DNA of 64,000 bases from Phycomyces blakesleeanus NRRL 1555(-). Lineage: Eukaryota > Mucoromycota > Mucoromycetes > Mucorales > Phycomycetaceae. The position numbers and the translations under genes were made by a program. The notes under the pieces are model-generated. The model had not been told where the DNA came from, made no database searches, and was given only the letters and a program-made list of their open reading frames with translations. Location: the NCBI RefSeq assembly GCF_001638985.1, contig NW_017265140.1, positions 992,001 to 1,056,000 of the forward strand, given 5' to 3'. This document shows positions 63,255 to 64,000 of this stretch, in pieces (position 1 is the stretch's first letter; each line of letters opens with the position of its first letter).

Positions 63255-63821
63255 ATGACAATGCACGAAAATAAACGCGTCAAATTGGACACCATTGAAT
63301 CCAAAGCGAATACAAACAATGTCGATCATCAAGAAAACACAGCCAACAATAATGACAAACCCAAAGCCAAAGACAAGGGAAAGGGCAAGGGCAAGGCCAG
63401 AGAAGAGGATATTGCAGAATTAGTAGTACCTGGATTATCCCAAGATGAAGTCAAGGAAGAAAAAGAAGAAGAAGAAAAAGAAGAAGAGGAAGGAGAGGAA
63501 GAAGAGGAGGAAGAAGAAGAAGGAGACAAGAGTACATCATTGGCAGAATTTTGGAAGCATGAATATGGTGATGATGACGATGAAGATGATGATGAGGATT
63601 TCAAGTCTGATGAAGAAGAGAGTGAGGATGACTATGAAGAGGATTCTGATGAAGTGGATGAGGATGGACCTTCTTCAGCATCAAAGAATGTCAAAAATGC
63701 TTCGTCTTCGTCTTCGTCTTCTGCTTCTGCTTCTGCCTCTTCTTCTTTTGGTTCTGGCTCTGGATCAAAAGACGATTCCAAGACGTCTCTTAAACGTAAA
63801 GAAAGAGAAGAAGAGGAATAA
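63255..63821 (+). CDS. Small acidic low-complexity protein, probably nuclear
   Basis: This 188-residue open frame has a second in-frame ATG two codons in. The N-terminus has a c-Myc-like nuclear signal core (KRVKLD, residues 7-12), then a Lys/Gly patch (KDKGKGKGKARE). A Glu run and an Asp/Glu run follow, separated by the only ordered-looking segment (STSLAEFWKHEYG), then a Ser/Ala run and a basic C-terminus (SLKRKEREEEE). Long acidic tracts with nuclear signals are common in histone chaperones and chromatin factors. I cannot place it in a family, and the frame could also be one exon of a larger gene that continues past the window edge. Confidence 0.55.
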   Translation: MTMHENKRVKLDTIESKANTNNVDHQENTANNNDKPKAKDKGKGKGKAREEDIAELVVPGLSQDEVKEEKEEEEKEEEEGEEEEEEEEEGDKSTSLAEFWKHEYGDDDDEDDDEDFKSDEEESEDDYEEDSDEVDEDGPSSASKNVKNASSSSSSSASASASSSFGSGSGSKDDSKTSLKRKEREEEE

Positions 63822-64000
63822 AAGATTAGCATACGTGGTTTGAATTATAGTTAATTGATTCATTAAATTAACGAATAAATGCTTGTATGTTTGTATTTGC
63901 TTTTGAATGTAAATTATTATTATTATTATTTTATGGCGCTGATGTGATTTCTTGTTGGGTATTCATGGTCATGAAAGGAAGGCCAAGAATAAAAAATATA
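63822..64000. other. 3' flank of the acidic-protein gene
   Basis: This AT-rich sequence contains AATAAA at about 63872 and a TTA repeat near 63915, consistent with a 3' UTR. Nothing else is visible before the window ends. Confidence 0.4.

Overview
The window is AT-rich nuclear DNA from a filamentous fungus, most likely an early-diverging one of the Mucoromycota (Phycomyces/Mucor type). Evidence for this: genes carry many short GT-AG introns, lysine is made through homocitrate synthase (the fungal alpha-aminoadipate route), there are Mpo1-like and anillin/Bud4-like genes, and a chromodomain Ty3/gypsy element and a LINE are present. The phylum is inferred; the kingdom is well supported.

Left third (1-34 kb), repeat-rich. 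A tRNA-Gly(GCC) lies at 1.6 kb. A near-complete LINE (3118-8438, minus strand, 13-bp target duplication) sits between two oppositely oriented, related solo LTRs (2401-2936 and 9372-9904). Decayed gag/protease remnants follow at 11.5-12.5 kb. Next come three tandem minus-strand genes for secreted subtilisin-like proteases with a protease-associated domain (here SUB1, SUB2, SUB3), with identical intron positions. SUB2 is a pseudogene: it has a nonsense codon and is split near its 3' end by a 6.3-kb Ty3/gypsy chromodomain retrotransposon with two identical 631-bp LTRs and a GATAG target duplication. SUB2 is also a mosaic of SUB1-like and SUB3-like tracts.

Right two thirds (34-64 kb), ordinary gene space. 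In order: an anillin/Bud4-like septation protein (minus), a Tag1-like/DUF3712-type vacuolar membrane protein (plus), a Ser/Thr-rich single-pass surface sensor-like protein (plus), an Mpo1-like lipid dioxygenase (minus), an F-box protein (plus), cytosolic C1-tetrahydrofolate synthase with 11 exons (plus), homocitrate synthase (minus), and a small acidic, probably nuclear protein (plus). These housekeeping genes show no operon-like logic. The functional unit of the window is the tandem protease family, which looks like a fast-evolving secreted digestion system shaped by duplication, gene conversion and transposon insertion. I found no clearly new molecular system. The most informative items are the protease cluster and the nested retroelements.
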